Virus record (IMG/VR): IMGVR_UViG_3300035698_009252
Span: 1 to 64,000 of that record
Source: a virus
Reading direction: 5' to 3' (one strand)
DNA: 64,000 nucleotides
Shown: positions 15,656 to 23,285 of the stretch, piece after piece
Position numbering within the stretch: position 1 is the first letter of the stretch
Layout of the letters: every line of letters begins with the position of its first letter
Notes under the pieces: generated by a model
The model's database searches: none
Told to the model about the DNA's origin: nothing
The model's input: only the letters and a program-made list of their open reading frames with translations
Made by a program: the position numbers and the translations under genes

Positions 15656-15683
15656 TTCATTGCGAAAGGAGCCGTGGATTCTG
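15656..15683 (-). promoter_or_regulatory. Bipartite element, copy A
   Basis: Minus strand CAGAATCC, 12 bases, GCAATGAA, lying between the stop of the upstream gene (15695) and the ribosome site of the DUF6011-like gene. CCTTTC and GAAAGG can pair around GCAAT. Copy B is similar over more than 40 bases. Confidence 0.7.
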
Positions 15684-15694
15684 AGAGAAAATCG

Positions 15695-15946
15695 TTACTT
15701 CGTAGGAAAATCATACATCGGGTCATTCTCATACCCCATTGGGTCAACCCGGAACACCTCAAAGTCCACCCTTGTCGCGGGTCGACAATCAGTTCCGTCC
15801 GTTCGAAGGGGATAGGGGCCATCTTTCCACCCGTGAGACGCACCCCGAATCACCGAGCTGGCCAAAATACCCGCCGTGTATGGTGCCGTCGAAGGGCCTA
15901 CATAACCCAGCATGTTCTCATTAATCACAATAAACTTGGTTTTCAT
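15695..15946 (-). CDS. Small hypothetical protein, 83 aa
   Basis: Not recognised. Two ATGs, at 15952 and 15946; GGAG eight bases upstream supports 15946, giving MKTKFIVINENMLGYVGPST. The C-terminal half is rich in Pro and Asp (RVDPMGYENDPMYDFPTK). It directly follows the 57-aa gene. Confidence 0.5.
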   Translation of the reverse strand: MKTKFIVINENMLGYVGPSTAPYTAGILASSVIRGASHGWKDGPYPLRTDGTDCRPATRVDFEVFRVDPMGYENDPMYDFPTK

Positions 15947-15951
15947 CGCCA

Positions 15952-16125
15952 TTACTCCACGGTTATCGTTATCTTGATGTCCCTCGTAATCACAACGTCG
16001 AGGCTGTAGGTGTCTCCGTCAGCATGGTCCCACCAGTCACCGCCAGCCAGCCCCTGAATCGTGTAAATATCATCAAGAGCAACTACCTGACCCTCTTTGT
16101 ATTTGTACGTCTCCTTCTTGGTCAT
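15952..16125 (-). CDS. Small acidic protein, 57 aa
   Basis: A short gene with ATG at 16125 preceded by GGAGG and stopped by TAA at 15952-15954. The product starts MTKKETYKYKEGQVVALDD and ends DIKITITVE, with WWDHADGDTY in the middle; it looks like a small all-beta protein. Its own copy of the bipartite element lies upstream, at 16163-16190. Confidence 0.6.
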   Translation of the reverse strand: MTKKETYKYKEGQVVALDDIYTIQGLAGGDWWDHADGDTYSLDVVITRDIKITITVE

Positions 16126-16162
16126 CCGTGTTCCTCCGTTCCGTTGTGTTGCTCTCTATCCT

Positions 16163-16190
16163 TTCATTGCGCAAAGGGCTTGGGATTCTG
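16163..16190 (-). promoter_or_regulatory. Bipartite element, copy B
   Basis: Minus strand CAGAATCC, 12 bases, GCAATGAA, directly after the terminator-like hairpin at 16202-16229 and before the 57-aa gene. This position, after an apparent stop of transcription, fits a promoter. Confidence 0.7.
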
Positions 16191-16201
16191 AGAAAAGCAG
16201 A

Positions 16202-16229
16202 GCCACTCGGGGTTTTAATTCCGAGTGGC
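16202..16229 (-). terminator. Terminator-like hairpin after the 235-aa gene
   Basis: GCCACTCGG and CCGAGTGGC make a perfect 9-bp stem with a 10-base loop. On the minus strand it is followed within a few bases by CTTTTCT. It lies 25 bases after the stop at 16254. Confidence 0.7.
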
Positions 16230-16253
16230 CCTAGCAGGAGGATGTCGCGCACC

Positions 16254-16961
16254 TCACGCGGCGAGCGTTTCGTTGATAATCTCTACCAAATCTGGGTATT
16301 TTACCCGAATCTTGTCGGCAAGTTTTTGGCTATACGGTGTCTTCACAATCCAGTAGCGGCCAGGGGCATCCCCTTCAAGCCGGTACAGGGTCTTGGTCTT
16401 GCACTGGCGCTTTAGGTAGGACAATTCCCTCTTTTTGCGGAGCCGTTCAACCTCGTCGTCGTCCACAAACTTCGTGTTCAGGATGCGCACCAGCTTGTCG
16501 CCGTACTTGGCCTCCAATTCGGCCTTGATTTCGGGGGTATACGGATGATTCATGGCGTATTCGTGCTCGTCGCCGTTTTCGAGGACGATAAAACCGGTTT
16601 TGCCCTTCAGGCGCTTTTCACGCTCCACGGCGTCACACAGGTCACAAACGACCCATCCGGCGTCCTTGCGGAGCGTTTTGCCGTGAAAATCTTCGGTTAT
16701 GGCATTGGCGTGTTCGACGAGCAGCTTTTCCTCGGGGGTGCCCTTGTACGTCCATGGCACTTCCTTGTGGTCCCTCGTGATAAGGATGTTGATTTCAACG
16801 GTTGAGCCGGTTGAGCTACGGTCGGCCCATGTGAAGTGAACTTCGCCGCCATTGCCATCATCAAGGACTCGGGCAACTTTCTTACCGTCACGGTAGAGGG
16901 AACATTCTGTGCCCACCCCTTCCATGCCGTCCCAACGCTTTATTCCCTTTACTGTCCACAT
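16254..16961 (-). CDS. Hypothetical protein, 235 aa
   Basis: Not recognised. Start at 16961, with GGAGG seven bases upstream (MWTVKGIKRWDGMEGVGTE). The first 75 residues are strand-rich with GGEVHFTWADRSSTGSTVEI. A C-x2-C (VVCDLCDAVE) follows. The C-terminal 100 residues are charged and helical with two similar ends (ELEAKYGDKLVRILNTKF and KIRVKYPDLVEIINETL), suggesting an internal duplication. Bounded by bipartite element C upstream and a hairpin downstream, so it may be a single-gene transcript. Confidence 0.65.
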   Translation of the reverse strand: MWTVKGIKRWDGMEGVGTECSLYRDGKKVARVLDDGNGGEVHFTWADRSSTGSTVEINILITRDHKEVPWTYKGTPEEKLLVEHANAITEDFHGKTLRKDAGWVVCDLCDAVEREKRLKGKTGFIVLENGDEHEYAMNHPYTPEIKAELEAKYGDKLVRILNTKFVDDDEVERLRKKRELSYLKRQCKTKTLYRLEGDAPGRYWIVKTPYSQKLADKIRVKYPDLVEIINETLAA

Positions 16962-16990
16962 ATTCTTTCCTCCATTGTTACTCACACCCA

Positions 16991-17018
16991 TTCATTGCGG
17001 ATAGGGGCAAGGATTCTG
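16991..17018 (-). promoter_or_regulatory. Bipartite element, copy C
   Basis: Minus strand CAGAATCC, 12 bases, GCAATGAA, lying between the DUF3268-like gene (ends 17027) and the 235-aa gene (starts 16961). Confidence 0.7.
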
Positions 17019-17026
17019 AAAATTCT

Positions 17027-17449
17027 TCAGCGATGGGGCGTTTTCCACGGACGCAAACCGTTGAATGCATCAATGACTACCTGACACTGCTCCTCGTCCA
17101 GCCGGGCAATGTGGGCATCTTTCTCGAAGAGTTCTGGTGGGATTCCAAGGATATCGGCCAATTTACGGTAAGCTTCCGTCCGGCTCATCCTCCGGGACTT
17201 CCAGGCCCAGTCAAATGCTTTATGGGCTTTCCTTCGGGCCAAGCGCAAGTCCGACCCCGCCATTGTGCCCAGGGGCAAGTCGGTTCTTGGGTGACAGCCG
17301 ACATAAGTATCGCAAGCCGGATAGCCGGGGCAAACATAGACCCAGTCATTCGATGATTTGCGAGTCCATCTCTTAAGAGCCCAACGGCGTTGCTTCTTTG
17401 CAAACTTGCCACACTCCGGGCATACGAGAATGTTCTGGAAAGGATTCAT
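17027..17449 (-). CDS. DUF3268-type zinc-finger protein, 140 aa
   Basis: Residues 9-14 (VCPECG) and the stretch VYVCPGYPACDTYVGCHPRT are the hallmark of DUF3268 zinc-finger proteins. They are followed by the family's helical part (LRLARRKAHKAFDWAW; RMSRTEAYRKLADILGI). Function of the family is unknown; it is common in phages and prophages. No strong Shine-Dalgarno lies before the ATG at 17449; bipartite element D lies only nine bases upstream. Confidence 0.8.
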   Translation of the reverse strand: MNPFQNILVCPECGKFAKKQRRWALKRWTRKSSNDWVYVCPGYPACDTYVGCHPRTDLPLGTMAGSDLRLARRKAHKAFDWAWKSRRMSRTEAYRKLADILGIPPELFEKDAHIARLDEEQCQVVIDAFNGLRPWKTPHR

Positions 17450-17457
17450 GTCGTCTT

Positions 17458-17485
17458 ACCATTGCGCAAATCTCTTTCGATTCTG
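17458..17485 (-). promoter_or_regulatory. Bipartite element, copy D (diverged)
   Basis: Minus strand CAGAATCG, 12 bases, GCAATGGT, filling most of the 42-base gap before the DUF3268-like gene. Spacing is identical to copies A-C although the last bases of both halves differ. Confidence 0.6.
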
Positions 17486-17491
17486 GATTTC

Positions 17492-18709
17492 TTACACCTC
17501 TATCGTCACCGTGCAATGCGACTCGGTGGATTGTTTTTGCATCCCCAACCGGAAGAAGGATGGCTGTTGGCTAGGGTTCCACACAAAATCATCGACATCT
17601 AACTCCAAAAGCCGCTCGTGAATCCGACCATCGTATTGAATAGAGAGGTACCTCACAAGCCGCTGAATCTCCTGGTTGCGGGTTTGGGAGGTGTTCCCAT
17701 CTTTATTGCGGTACTGGACGTATGCCATCTTTGGGATATGCCCCATCCGTGTCGCCAGGAACGTCCTAACCATAAGTTCATAGTCATCGGCAACATGAAT
17801 TTTGGGGCCATGTCCCCCTATCGTGCGATACACTTGCGTTCTCCACGAACGGACATGGTTCGGAGCCGCAACAATGTGTCGAATGGTTTTGGCGTTAATG
17901 TGGGGGCAATTCACAACGGAATACTTCATTCCGTTATGCATCTCTTCTCTATAGGTGCCATACCCAAGCCCCCATCCTGGTTCATACTTTACCGGGGCTC
18001 CTCCCTCATAACATTCAGCAAAGTCTGTGTATATAAACCCAACCTCCGGGTGCTGAGCATATCCACTCACAAGCCATTCCAGGCATTGAGGCGTCAACTG
18101 GTCGTCATGGTCCAACTCAACAAGGAAATCTCCTCTCGCCAAATCGAAAGCTGTTCTCTTGACATTGCCAATACTGCCAGAGTGCCTGCTCTCCTTATAC
18201 ACCCTGACCCGGTAATCCATTTTCGCAATCTCGGAGAGCCGGTCAAACGTCTCATCCCCATCATCGGAATCATCCAAAACAACCCACTCCCAATCCGCAT
18301 GCGTTTGCGCTAAGAGAGAATGGAATGGGCGTAAAATCTTGTCCCCGGTTTTGTAGGAGGTAGTAATTACACTGACAAGAGGGACGGGTCTCCCGAACTC
18401 CATAGCATTGCAGAGGAAGCAATGGAAAGCATTGCTTCCTATAACATCGGGATTCTCGTCCGGCTTGAAATGAGTCCACATTTGCCGGATGAAGGATGGG
18501 GCCTGCACCAAGTTTGGGAATTTCTCATGAGATTCCCCTATAGAGACTATCGCGACTGGCCTCTCTTTAGCCAGAACCCGGTTGAGGTCGTCATCGGTTT
18601 TGTAACAGCGGCAATCGAGGGCAGATGTTTCAAACTGTGGCACCGGATAGGGACTTTTGAGAGAGATTTTTTCTACCCCAAAAACCACTATCACGAGCGA
18701 ATCAGCCAT
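17492..18709 (-). CDS. Family 2-like glycosyltransferase, 405 aa
   Basis: Residues 109-210 are a GT-A domain: VPLVSVITTSYKTGD, SLLAQTHADWEWVVLDDSDD, then the metal-binding DHDD at 200-203. Later YTDFAECYEGG and HVADDYELMVR fit the acceptor and catalytic base region. The first 105 residues form an extra domain (MADSLVIVVFGVEKISLKSP) without a clear match. It should transfer a sugar from a nucleotide donor; the target (DNA base, virion or host glycan) is not shown. First of several sugar-related genes up to 22304. Confidence 0.85.
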   Translation of the reverse strand: MADSLVIVVFGVEKISLKSPYPVPQFETSALDCRCYKTDDDLNRVLAKERPVAIVSIGESHEKFPNLVQAPSFIRQMWTHFKPDENPDVIGSNAFHCFLCNAMEFGRPVPLVSVITTSYKTGDKILRPFHSLLAQTHADWEWVVLDDSDDGDETFDRLSEIAKMDYRVRVYKESRHSGSIGNVKRTAFDLARGDFLVELDHDDQLTPQCLEWLVSGYAQHPEVGFIYTDFAECYEGGAPVKYEPGWGLGYGTYREEMHNGMKYSVVNCPHINAKTIRHIVAAPNHVRSWRTQVYRTIGGHGPKIHVADDYELMVRTFLATRMGHIPKMAYVQYRNKDGNTSQTRNQEIQRLVRYLSIQYDGRIHERLLELDVDDFVWNPSQQPSFFRLGMQKQSTESHCTVTIEV

Positions 18710-19097
18710 CGATTACTTCCTCGGGTCCACCAACGATGACCCTCTTTCCCTCTTTACTTTCAACAAACCGGACCGGTTGAACTGATTGCTCCACAATCGT
18801 CACTACGGCAAAATCCGCAGGTTCTTTGCCGCACCGGATGAGCTTGCCCAATTGCGTTAGGGCTAAAATGACCAACTCGCCGGTCTTATCATCGACATGG
18901 TGGCTCAGAATATAGACATCCCTTCGCAGGGACACCACACTAAATGACGTGTCCTGTGGCAAGGAGATAGCAATCCCTGTCCCAACCTCCCAAATACCAT
19001 TCCCCAAGAACTTCACCCTTACGGTTTTTGCCTTGAATGAATTGCCAATGGGTCTACCCGCCTTCTCATTTAACACTTTGAGGGTCAAGGAATTCAT
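18702..19097 (-). CDS. Decayed dUTPase-like protein, 131 aa
   Basis: Residues 37-105 align by eye with the phage's own dUTPase at 19993: VGTGIAISLPQDTSFSVVSL against PTGIAVELPPGTELQIRP, and DDKTGELVILALTQLGKLI against DEGYRGEVGVILFNSSRVA. The catalytic Arg-Ser motif, the Tyr-bearing motif 3 and the C-terminal Gly-rich motif 5 are missing. It probably keeps the trimeric fold without dUTP hydrolysis and may be structural or regulatory. Coupled to its upstream neighbour by ATGA. Confidence 0.6.
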   Translation of the reverse strand: MNSLTLKVLNEKAGRPIGNSFKAKTVRVKFLGNGIWEVGTGIAISLPQDTSFSVVSLRRDVYILSHHVDDKTGELVILALTQLGKLIRCGKEPADFAVVTIVEQSVQPVRFVESKEGKRVIVGGPEEVIDG

Positions 19098-19996
19098 TTC
19101 CCACCTCTCCTCGTTTTAAGGCGGGCAAACTTCGAAAGCCCCGCCCTGGGAAGCCGTACTTCCTGCCGAAGCACGCCGTTATGATAATGGTCCTCGGGAG
19201 GTCTAACCGTTGCCGTGCCTGGGGCGATTATGGCCACCTTTGCCCTTTTCCATAAAGTCACCAAGCGTTGATCCCTCTGTACCCCCTCTAAGTCGTGCTG
19301 CTCTAACACGAACTTCTCGGCATAGACTCCCACCCCTAAAGATTTCGCTGGGGGGCGGAACAGGGTAATGTCGGGCTGCAATCCAACATCAATCTCCCCA
19401 ATCCTGTGAAGGAAATCTTCGGCCACAACGCATGTGTCGTGCAGAAGGACGTGAAAATCCACACTCTCGTTACGGGATAGAAGAGGAGTAAAGCCCTTCA
19501 AGTTCCTCGTATCCGATATATACCGGACCTCGTTCTTGACAGTGTCGAATTCTTCGGTAATCGGCACGCTGCCCACAACGACGGTCACCTTGGACATATC
19601 GACATTCGCTTGCCGCAGCGACTTGAGGAGTTTTGGCATCACCTCTTTCTGGTTTGCCGGACAAGACGCCACACAGATTCCCCAGTCACTCCCCGAGAGT
19701 GGCTTCTTCTCGGCCATCACAATTCGCTGGACAATGGAGTCCACGTGGGAAGTGCCAACTGCCACGACAACTCCGTTGACCGACTCGACACCCCGAAACT
19801 CGTAGACCGTCTCTGCATTATCGAAGAGGCTCAAGAAGGACAGGATGCCATCATTAACCTCCCATTGATAACCCTCCGCCGTCTTGCCATCGGCCATAAG
19901 GGTCAACTCCCCCAAGGCGCAGAACTTGTTTGCCCTCCAGTCGTTCGTATAGATGGCGAAGGACCCCGTCAAAGTATTTGAGAATGGAAAATTCAT
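19094..19996 (-). CDS. Hypothetical protein in sugar cluster, possible GT-A-like domain, 300 aa
   Basis: Not firmly recognised. Residues 1-95 are a strand-rich domain (GSFAIYTNDWRANKFCALGE). Residues 105-230 resemble a nucleotide-sugar fold: WGICVASCPANQKEVMPKLL at the start, VTVVVGSVPI, and LLHDTCVVAEDFL where a metal motif would be. It sits among glycosyltransferases, which supports but does not prove a sugar role. AGGAGG lies six bases before the ATG. Confidence 0.6.
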   Translation of the reverse strand: MNFPFSNTLTGSFAIYTNDWRANKFCALGELTLMADGKTAEGYQWEVNDGILSFLSLFDNAETVYEFRGVESVNGVVVAVGTSHVDSIVQRIVMAEKKPLSGSDWGICVASCPANQKEVMPKLLKSLRQANVDMSKVTVVVGSVPITEEFDTVKNEVRYISDTRNLKGFTPLLSRNESVDFHVLLHDTCVVAEDFLHRIGEIDVGLQPDITLFRPPAKSLGVGVYAEKFVLEQHDLEGVQRDQRLVTLWKRAKVAIIAPGTATVRPPEDHYHNGVLRQEVRLPRAGLSKFARLKTRRGGK

Positions 19997-20457
19997 ACTT
20001 TTCCTCCTGTTTTCGTTGTTTGTAGCCCTGTAGAGCCGAAACCACCCGACCCACGCGCCGTGTCAGACAGCTCGGACACCTCTTCAATATCAAAGGATAG
20101 TACCTGTTTTAGGCATGCTTGTGCAATCTTCATTCCGGGCTCGACATCGAACGCTACTCGGCTGCTGTTGAACAAGATGACACCGACTTCTCCGCGATAC
20201 CCCTCATCGATGGTCCCTGGGGTGTTGAGCACCGTAATTCCGTGCTTAAGGGCCAAACCACTACGAGGACGGATTTGAAGCTCGGTCCCTGGAGGCAACT
20301 CCACCGCAATCCCCGTCGGAATCAATGCCCGGCTCCCCGGCAGAATCGTATAGTATGGGGTTGTTATGCAGGCCGTAAGGTCGATACCCGCGTCTCCAGG
20401 ATGGACCGCTTTGGGTACATGCGCGGCTTCACACAATTTCTTGATTTTCAGTATCAT
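19993..20457 (-). CDS. dut: dUTP diphosphatase (dUTPase), 154 aa
   Basis: Hydrolyses dUTP to dUMP and pyrophosphate, keeping uracil out of new DNA. All five trimeric dUTPase motifs are visible: PGDAGIDLTA (20-29), RPRSGLALK, GTIDEGYRGEVGV, the PGMKIAQ stretch, and RGSGGFGSTG near the C-terminus. Length is normal. Start at 20457, with AAGGGA upstream. The UDG-like gene at 39338 complements it in uracil control. Coupled to the next gene (ATGA). Confidence 0.95.
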   Translation of the reverse strand: MILKIKKLCEAAHVPKAVHPGDAGIDLTACITTPYYTILPGSRALIPTGIAVELPPGTELQIRPRSGLALKHGITVLNTPGTIDEGYRGEVGVILFNSSRVAFDVEPGMKIAQACLKQVLSFDIEEVSELSDTARGSGGFGSTGLQTTKTGGKV

Positions 20458-20465
20458 TTTGTCCC

Positions 20466-21368
20466 TTAAGAGTTGAAACACGATTCATGTGTTTTCAGGT
20501 GCTCCAGTATTCCGGCATACATCCACTTCATCTTGTAAGCCGTCACTTCTTCCTCCCGGTCAAATTGATAGACGTGGCTGTTGCCTTCCTCAAGCACCCA
20601 TTCTGCGCCTCGGTGTCTCAGAGTTTTTTCGATAGCCTCCCGATATAACTCGGACGGGTCTATGTCGTTACCCACGACCTTTCTTGATGCCCCTCCGACA
20701 TGAAACATCTTATCCCCGTACATCACACACAGCAAGCGATTGAATTCGTTATCAAACGCACTGGCGTATGACGCCTTGGCACACCGAGTGGGCATCCACC
20801 CACACATCTGTTTCCCCAACTCATTCGCCTTGTCGATAAGAGAGAAGCCGGTATCTTCGACCTTCCCCCCATACGACAACCCGAAATCCTGGATAAAATT
20901 GGTGTGAACCAACTGGCAAGCCACCCACGAGTTGTCCCAGTTGTGGTATTTGCGAATCTTCCACTCCATATCTTTTTCTTGAACATTCGGCATCGGTGGT
21001 TCCCAAGGCCACAAGATACCAGGGAGAAGATACCCCTGGTCATCCAACTTGACCAATTCGGACAGCCAGCCAGGTGCCACCGGGAAGCAATCACAATCCA
21101 AAGTAAGGACAAGCCCTTGTTCCCGCTTCATCCCCTCATCCAGAAGGTACATGTGCCGGAAACTTGCCGTGCCCTCTGGCACCGGCATCGAGACCCTCTC
21201 GACACCCTCATGCAATTTGAGGATGCCATTAAGTTCCGGGGCTGCCACATCGTCGGAATAGACACAAACCCGGCTATCACACCCCGCATCGTGCCGTGCC
21301 AAAGCAGATAAGCACGTCCTCAAGGTTCGTTCCATACCAACCGCATATGTTACAAGGATTGTTACCAT
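20466..21368 (-). CDS. Glycosyltransferase (GT-A type), paralogue 1, 300 aa
   Basis: Starts MVTILVTYAVGMERTLRTCL, a GT2-like first strand, and has LTLDCDCFPVAPGWLSEL with the Asp-x-Asp metal motif. Shared with the next gene are NWDNSWVACQ, MPTRC and YGDKMFHVGG, so the two are tandem paralogues. The C-terminus is charged and helical. Substrate unknown. AAGGAAA precedes the ATG. Confidence 0.8.
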   Translation of the reverse strand: MVTILVTYAVGMERTLRTCLSALARHDAGCDSRVCVYSDDVAAPELNGILKLHEGVERVSMPVPEGTASFRHMYLLDEGMKREQGLVLTLDCDCFPVAPGWLSELVKLDDQGYLLPGILWPWEPPMPNVQEKDMEWKIRKYHNWDNSWVACQLVHTNFIQDFGLSYGGKVEDTGFSLIDKANELGKQMCGWMPTRCAKASYASAFDNEFNRLLCVMYGDKMFHVGGASRKVVGNDIDPSELYREAIEKTLRHRGAEWVLEEGNSHVYQFDREEEVTAYKMKWMYAGILEHLKTHESCFNS

Positions 21369-21380
21369 TTCTATTTCCTT

Positions 21381-22304
21381 TCAAGATTGTCTGAGGTTCC
21401 GGCCATCAGGGCTTATCCCTAGCACTTGGTTCATCTTGCGCTCCGCGACCTCCTCCTCCTCGTCAAACCGGTACTTGTGAGTTAGCCGGTCCTCAAGAAG
21501 AAACTCGGCCCCACTCTCCCCAAGCATACGCTCGATAGCCCATCCGAAGTGTTCAGAATCCCACTTCTTTTCTCCGCAACCCATCAGGGTATACGACCCG
21601 ACGTGGCAGACACTATCGCCATACACCACACTGTGTGTACGATTATGTTCCGGGTTGAAGGACTGCTCGATGTCCATCCCTTCCCTAACGTCATACGAAG
21701 AGGCTGGCAATGGGCACCGCGTAGGCATGAGCCCTGCAATTTTCCACCCCTTTTCCTTAGCCCTCAAAGGAATGAGCAACCCCGTGTCATCACCACCTGC
21801 ATAGTTAACCTCACAGGACTCCTGCAACTCCTTGTAATCGGCCAAGCGAAGCATCTGGCAAGCGACATGGGTATTGTTCCAGCAATGCTGGGAACGGATG
21901 CGCAATTCCAGCTTGTTCTTAGCCATACCCTCGGGAGGGGGTGCCCAGGGATGCAGTATGCCCACAAGCCGGGCCTCTGTTGTCATATCGAGCAGATTTT
22001 GTAACCACCCATCCGCAATCGGGAAACAGTCAGAGTCCAGTGTGAGTACAAATTCCGTCGTAATCTCGGCAGGGATTATCTTGTCGAGGATGTTCCCATG
22101 AATTCGTGTCCAGGGCTCTGCCGATACGGCCACCTCTATAACGGTAAACATATGTTTTTCTTGAAGTCCCTCCAAGCCATCATCGACACCCGTCGTTGCG
22201 ACAACACACGCGACTTCCTGCTTCGTGTGACGTTGTAGGCTGGAGAGGCATACGTCCAGCATCTCGGATGTTCCTGGCCGGTAGCATATTACGATTGTGA
22301 CCAT
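21381..22304 (-). CDS. Glycosyltransferase (GT-A type), paralogue 2, 307 aa
   Basis: Starts MVTIVICYRPGTSEMLDVCL and carries LTLDSDCFPIADGWLQNL, nearly the same Asp-x-Asp block as its neighbour. CWNNTHVACQ, MPTRCPLPASSYD and YGDSVCHVGSY also match. Overall divergence suggests an old duplication with split acceptor choice. The start codon immediately follows the upstream TAG. Confidence 0.8.
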   Translation of the reverse strand: MVTIVICYRPGTSEMLDVCLSSLQRHTKQEVACVVATTGVDDGLEGLQEKHMFTVIEVAVSAEPWTRIHGNILDKIIPAEITTEFVLTLDSDCFPIADGWLQNLLDMTTEARLVGILHPWAPPPEGMAKNKLELRIRSQHCWNNTHVACQMLRLADYKELQESCEVNYAGGDDTGLLIPLRAKEKGWKIAGLMPTRCPLPASSYDVREGMDIEQSFNPEHNRTHSVVYGDSVCHVGSYTLMGCGEKKWDSEHFGWAIERMLGESGAEFLLEDRLTHKYRFDEEEEVAERKMNQVLGISPDGRNLRQS

Positions 22305-22895
22305 CTATTTCCCCTTTCGAACCATTATCTTCTTCGCATCGACAACCCACTTTCGGACTGCCGGGTCAGCCTGAAGAGAGTACAAGTCTATGTCGAAGTT
22401 CCGGTCTTCCGGGATAGACAGGAACATCTGCAATTCCCTTTTCTCACTTTTAAGGGTGCCCCTGTCCCATTCCGCACGACTTGCATAGAATACCACATTC
22501 TGCCCATTAAGGACATGCGCAATCACGCACAAGCCCCACGGCAAGCAAAATAGGTCATAGTTAAGACCGAAGGTGAGCTGCCCATCCCCGCTGCGCATCT
22601 TCATGGGAACCACCTTAACGGCGAACAAGACCCCCTTGTCCAACAGGAAATGGTACGGATACGGGATTGTAACCGTACCAACGTCGCGGTCCTTCCCCTT
22701 GACAACCATCTCAACATGGCCATCAGAGGGGATGGTTAGTGAGTCCGTATACGCACGGACATGCTCAAACACACTTGTTTGCCCTGTAGGTGTCTCTGCC
22801 TCTGCCCGGTACAACACCGACCCCGGCACATCGAAGACCTTAGTCAGCGACGAATGGGAAACAAGATTGTCTTGAGTTACTGGGTCTGTTTCCAT
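22305..22895 (-). CDS. Hypothetical protein, 196 aa
   Basis: Not recognised. Strand-rich: GTVTIPYPYHFLLDKGVLFA and LPWGLCVIAHVLNGQNVVFY are hydrophobic but broken by charged residues, so not clear membrane spans. Ends with a basic helix (KWVVDAKKIMVRKGK). The ATG overlaps the upstream TAA (TAATG). It lies between the glycosyltransferases and the split polymerase. Confidence 0.6.
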   Translation of the reverse strand: METDPVTQDNLVSHSSLTKVFDVPGSVLYRAEAETPTGQTSVFEHVRAYTDSLTIPSDGHVEMVVKGKDRDVGTVTIPYPYHFLLDKGVLFAVKVVPMKMRSGDGQLTFGLNYDLFCLPWGLCVIAHVLNGQNVVFYASRAEWDRGTLKSEKRELQMFLSIPEDRNFDIDLYSLQADPAVRKWVVDAKKIMVRKGK

Positions 22896-23251
22896 TATTC
22901 CATCTCCACGACCCCAGTGCTACCCGTTACACGACGAGGGGTCCCGTCCTTGGCCTTGTCCTCATAGTAGTCCACGATTCCCTTCCGCTTCTCATCCGAA
23001 ACGATTTCCGTGATACCTGTACGGATGTTGGCCTCGATGACGGACGCCCGGTCCATTACCACGAACCCCTTACGAGCTGACGGCCCCGAGCCGCCCAGCA
23101 TGACACACTTGACGCCATCGGTAATGGTCGCATCGCCTCCACTGGGATTCGACATCGAGATGTCCGTCTCGACGATTTCGAACAGGCAATCCCCGAACAC
23201 GTCTTCCTTGGTCTTCGTCTGCACCCTAATCAATGTACCTTGCTTCAGCAT
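22895..23251 (-). CDS. Hypothetical protein, 118 aa
   Basis: Not recognised. Start at 23251, with AGGAGG seven bases upstream (MLKQGTLIRVQTKTKEDVFG). It looks like a small beta-barrel: strands at VFGDCLFEIVETDISM and VKCVMLGGSGPSARKGFVVM, then a helix and acidic tail. It follows the C-terminal half of the polymerase by 34 bases. Confidence 0.6.
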   Translation of the reverse strand: MLKQGTLIRVQTKTKEDVFGDCLFEIVETDISMSNPSGGDATITDGVKCVMLGGSGPSARKGFVVMDRASVIEANIRTGITEIVSDEKRKGIVDYYEDKAKDGTPRRVTGSTGVVEME

Positions 23252-23285
23252 CTTCCGTCCTCCTGTTTTTGGGGCTATGCCCCGT

